Source of the DNA: JABCYV01 sp963696025
GTDB lineage: Bacteria; Acidobacteriota; Terriglobia; Terriglobales; Acidobacteriaceae
Direction of reading: 5' to 3'
Assembly: GCA_963696025.1 (NCBI GenBank)
Contig: CAVOII010000010.1
Location: 496,001 to 560,000, forward strand
DNA: 64,000 bases
The notes beneath the pieces were generated by a model. That model was not told the DNA's origin, ran no database searches, and saw nothing but the letters and a program-made list of their open reading frames with translations. This document shows positions 63,945 to 64,000 of the stretch, in pieces. Position 1 is the first letter of the stretch, and every line of letters begins with the position of its first letter. The translations under genes were made by a program, and so were the position numbers.

Positions 63945-64000
63945 ATGTCGTACAGGATAGCGGGAATCGACGTACATAAAAAGATGCTGGCTGTGGTCGT
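63945..64000 (+). mobile_element. IS110-family transposase/recombinase, 5' end only
   Basis: ATG 63945 with CAGGAGGAG upstream opens MSYRIAGIDVHKKMLAVVV, the N-terminal RuvC-like DEDD start (GIDVHKK, first Asp) of IS110-family recombinases. The window ends after 18 codons. These enzymes use a bridge RNA to choose donor and target DNA. Confidence 0.85.

Overview
The window looks like a piece of an Acidobacteriota chromosome (soil type, Terriglobales/Koribacter/Solibacter-like). This is inferred from gene content: an Oar-type TonB receptor with N-terminal carboxypeptidase-regulatory-like domains, a long Ser/Thr kinase with a TPR tail, a kdp operon joined to an OmpL-like porin, many 'CGGG' lipoproteins with Ig-like or low-complexity beta repeats, a PEP-CTERM-type protein, and a tamA-tamB pair. 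No rRNA, tRNA or CRISPR array was seen.

Layout. 1-3.3 kb: mutY (cut by the left edge), a lipoprotein whose 5' end is repeated in a perfect 266-bp tandem duplication, a small helical protein and an rlpA-like gene. 3.3-14 kb: potassium uptake, kdpC-B-A-F, a 28-codon membrane ORF, a porin, kdpE and a KdpD split into two genes on opposite strands (cytoplasmic sensor part on minus, membrane/kinase part on plus). 14-17.7 kb: PilZ protein, a response regulator that has lost its phosphorylation residues, a PEP-CTERM-type protein and lipoproteins. 17.7-29.2 kb: secreted proteins, a PstS-like protein and the large TonB receptor. 29.4-40.2 kb: a frameshifted lactate dehydrogenase, an FAD monooxygenase, a VOC protein, a candidate selenoprotein of the AhpD/carboxymuconolactone decarboxylase family (in-frame UGA at the second position of CxxC plus a SECIS-like hairpin), tatA beside a Tat-exported ferritin-like protein, and a Tat-exported metallophosphatase-cupredoxin fusion. 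40.3-48 kb: tamA-tamB and a BrkB/YihY protein.

48-64 kb is accessory. It holds small zinc-finger proteins, remnants of abortive-infection genes abutting a short-chain dehydrogenase fragment, a metallopeptidase, TPR and cytochrome-like secreted proteins, an IS481-type remnant carrying a 108-bp in-frame insertion, a truncated sigma factor, an anti-sigma gene fused to a phage terminase fragment, a kinase-TPR protein with a duplicated kinase stub, a STAS protein, and the left end of an IS110-family element whose non-coding leader is a candidate bridge-RNA region.

Several genes carry single-base indels, some in homopolymers (lactate dehydrogenase, ferritin-like, DUF2231, anti-sigma, terminase, abortive infection). 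Some of these may be assembly errors and some real decay. The UGA in the AhpD-like gene is different in kind, because the frame is intact on both sides and only the expected Cys codon is changed.
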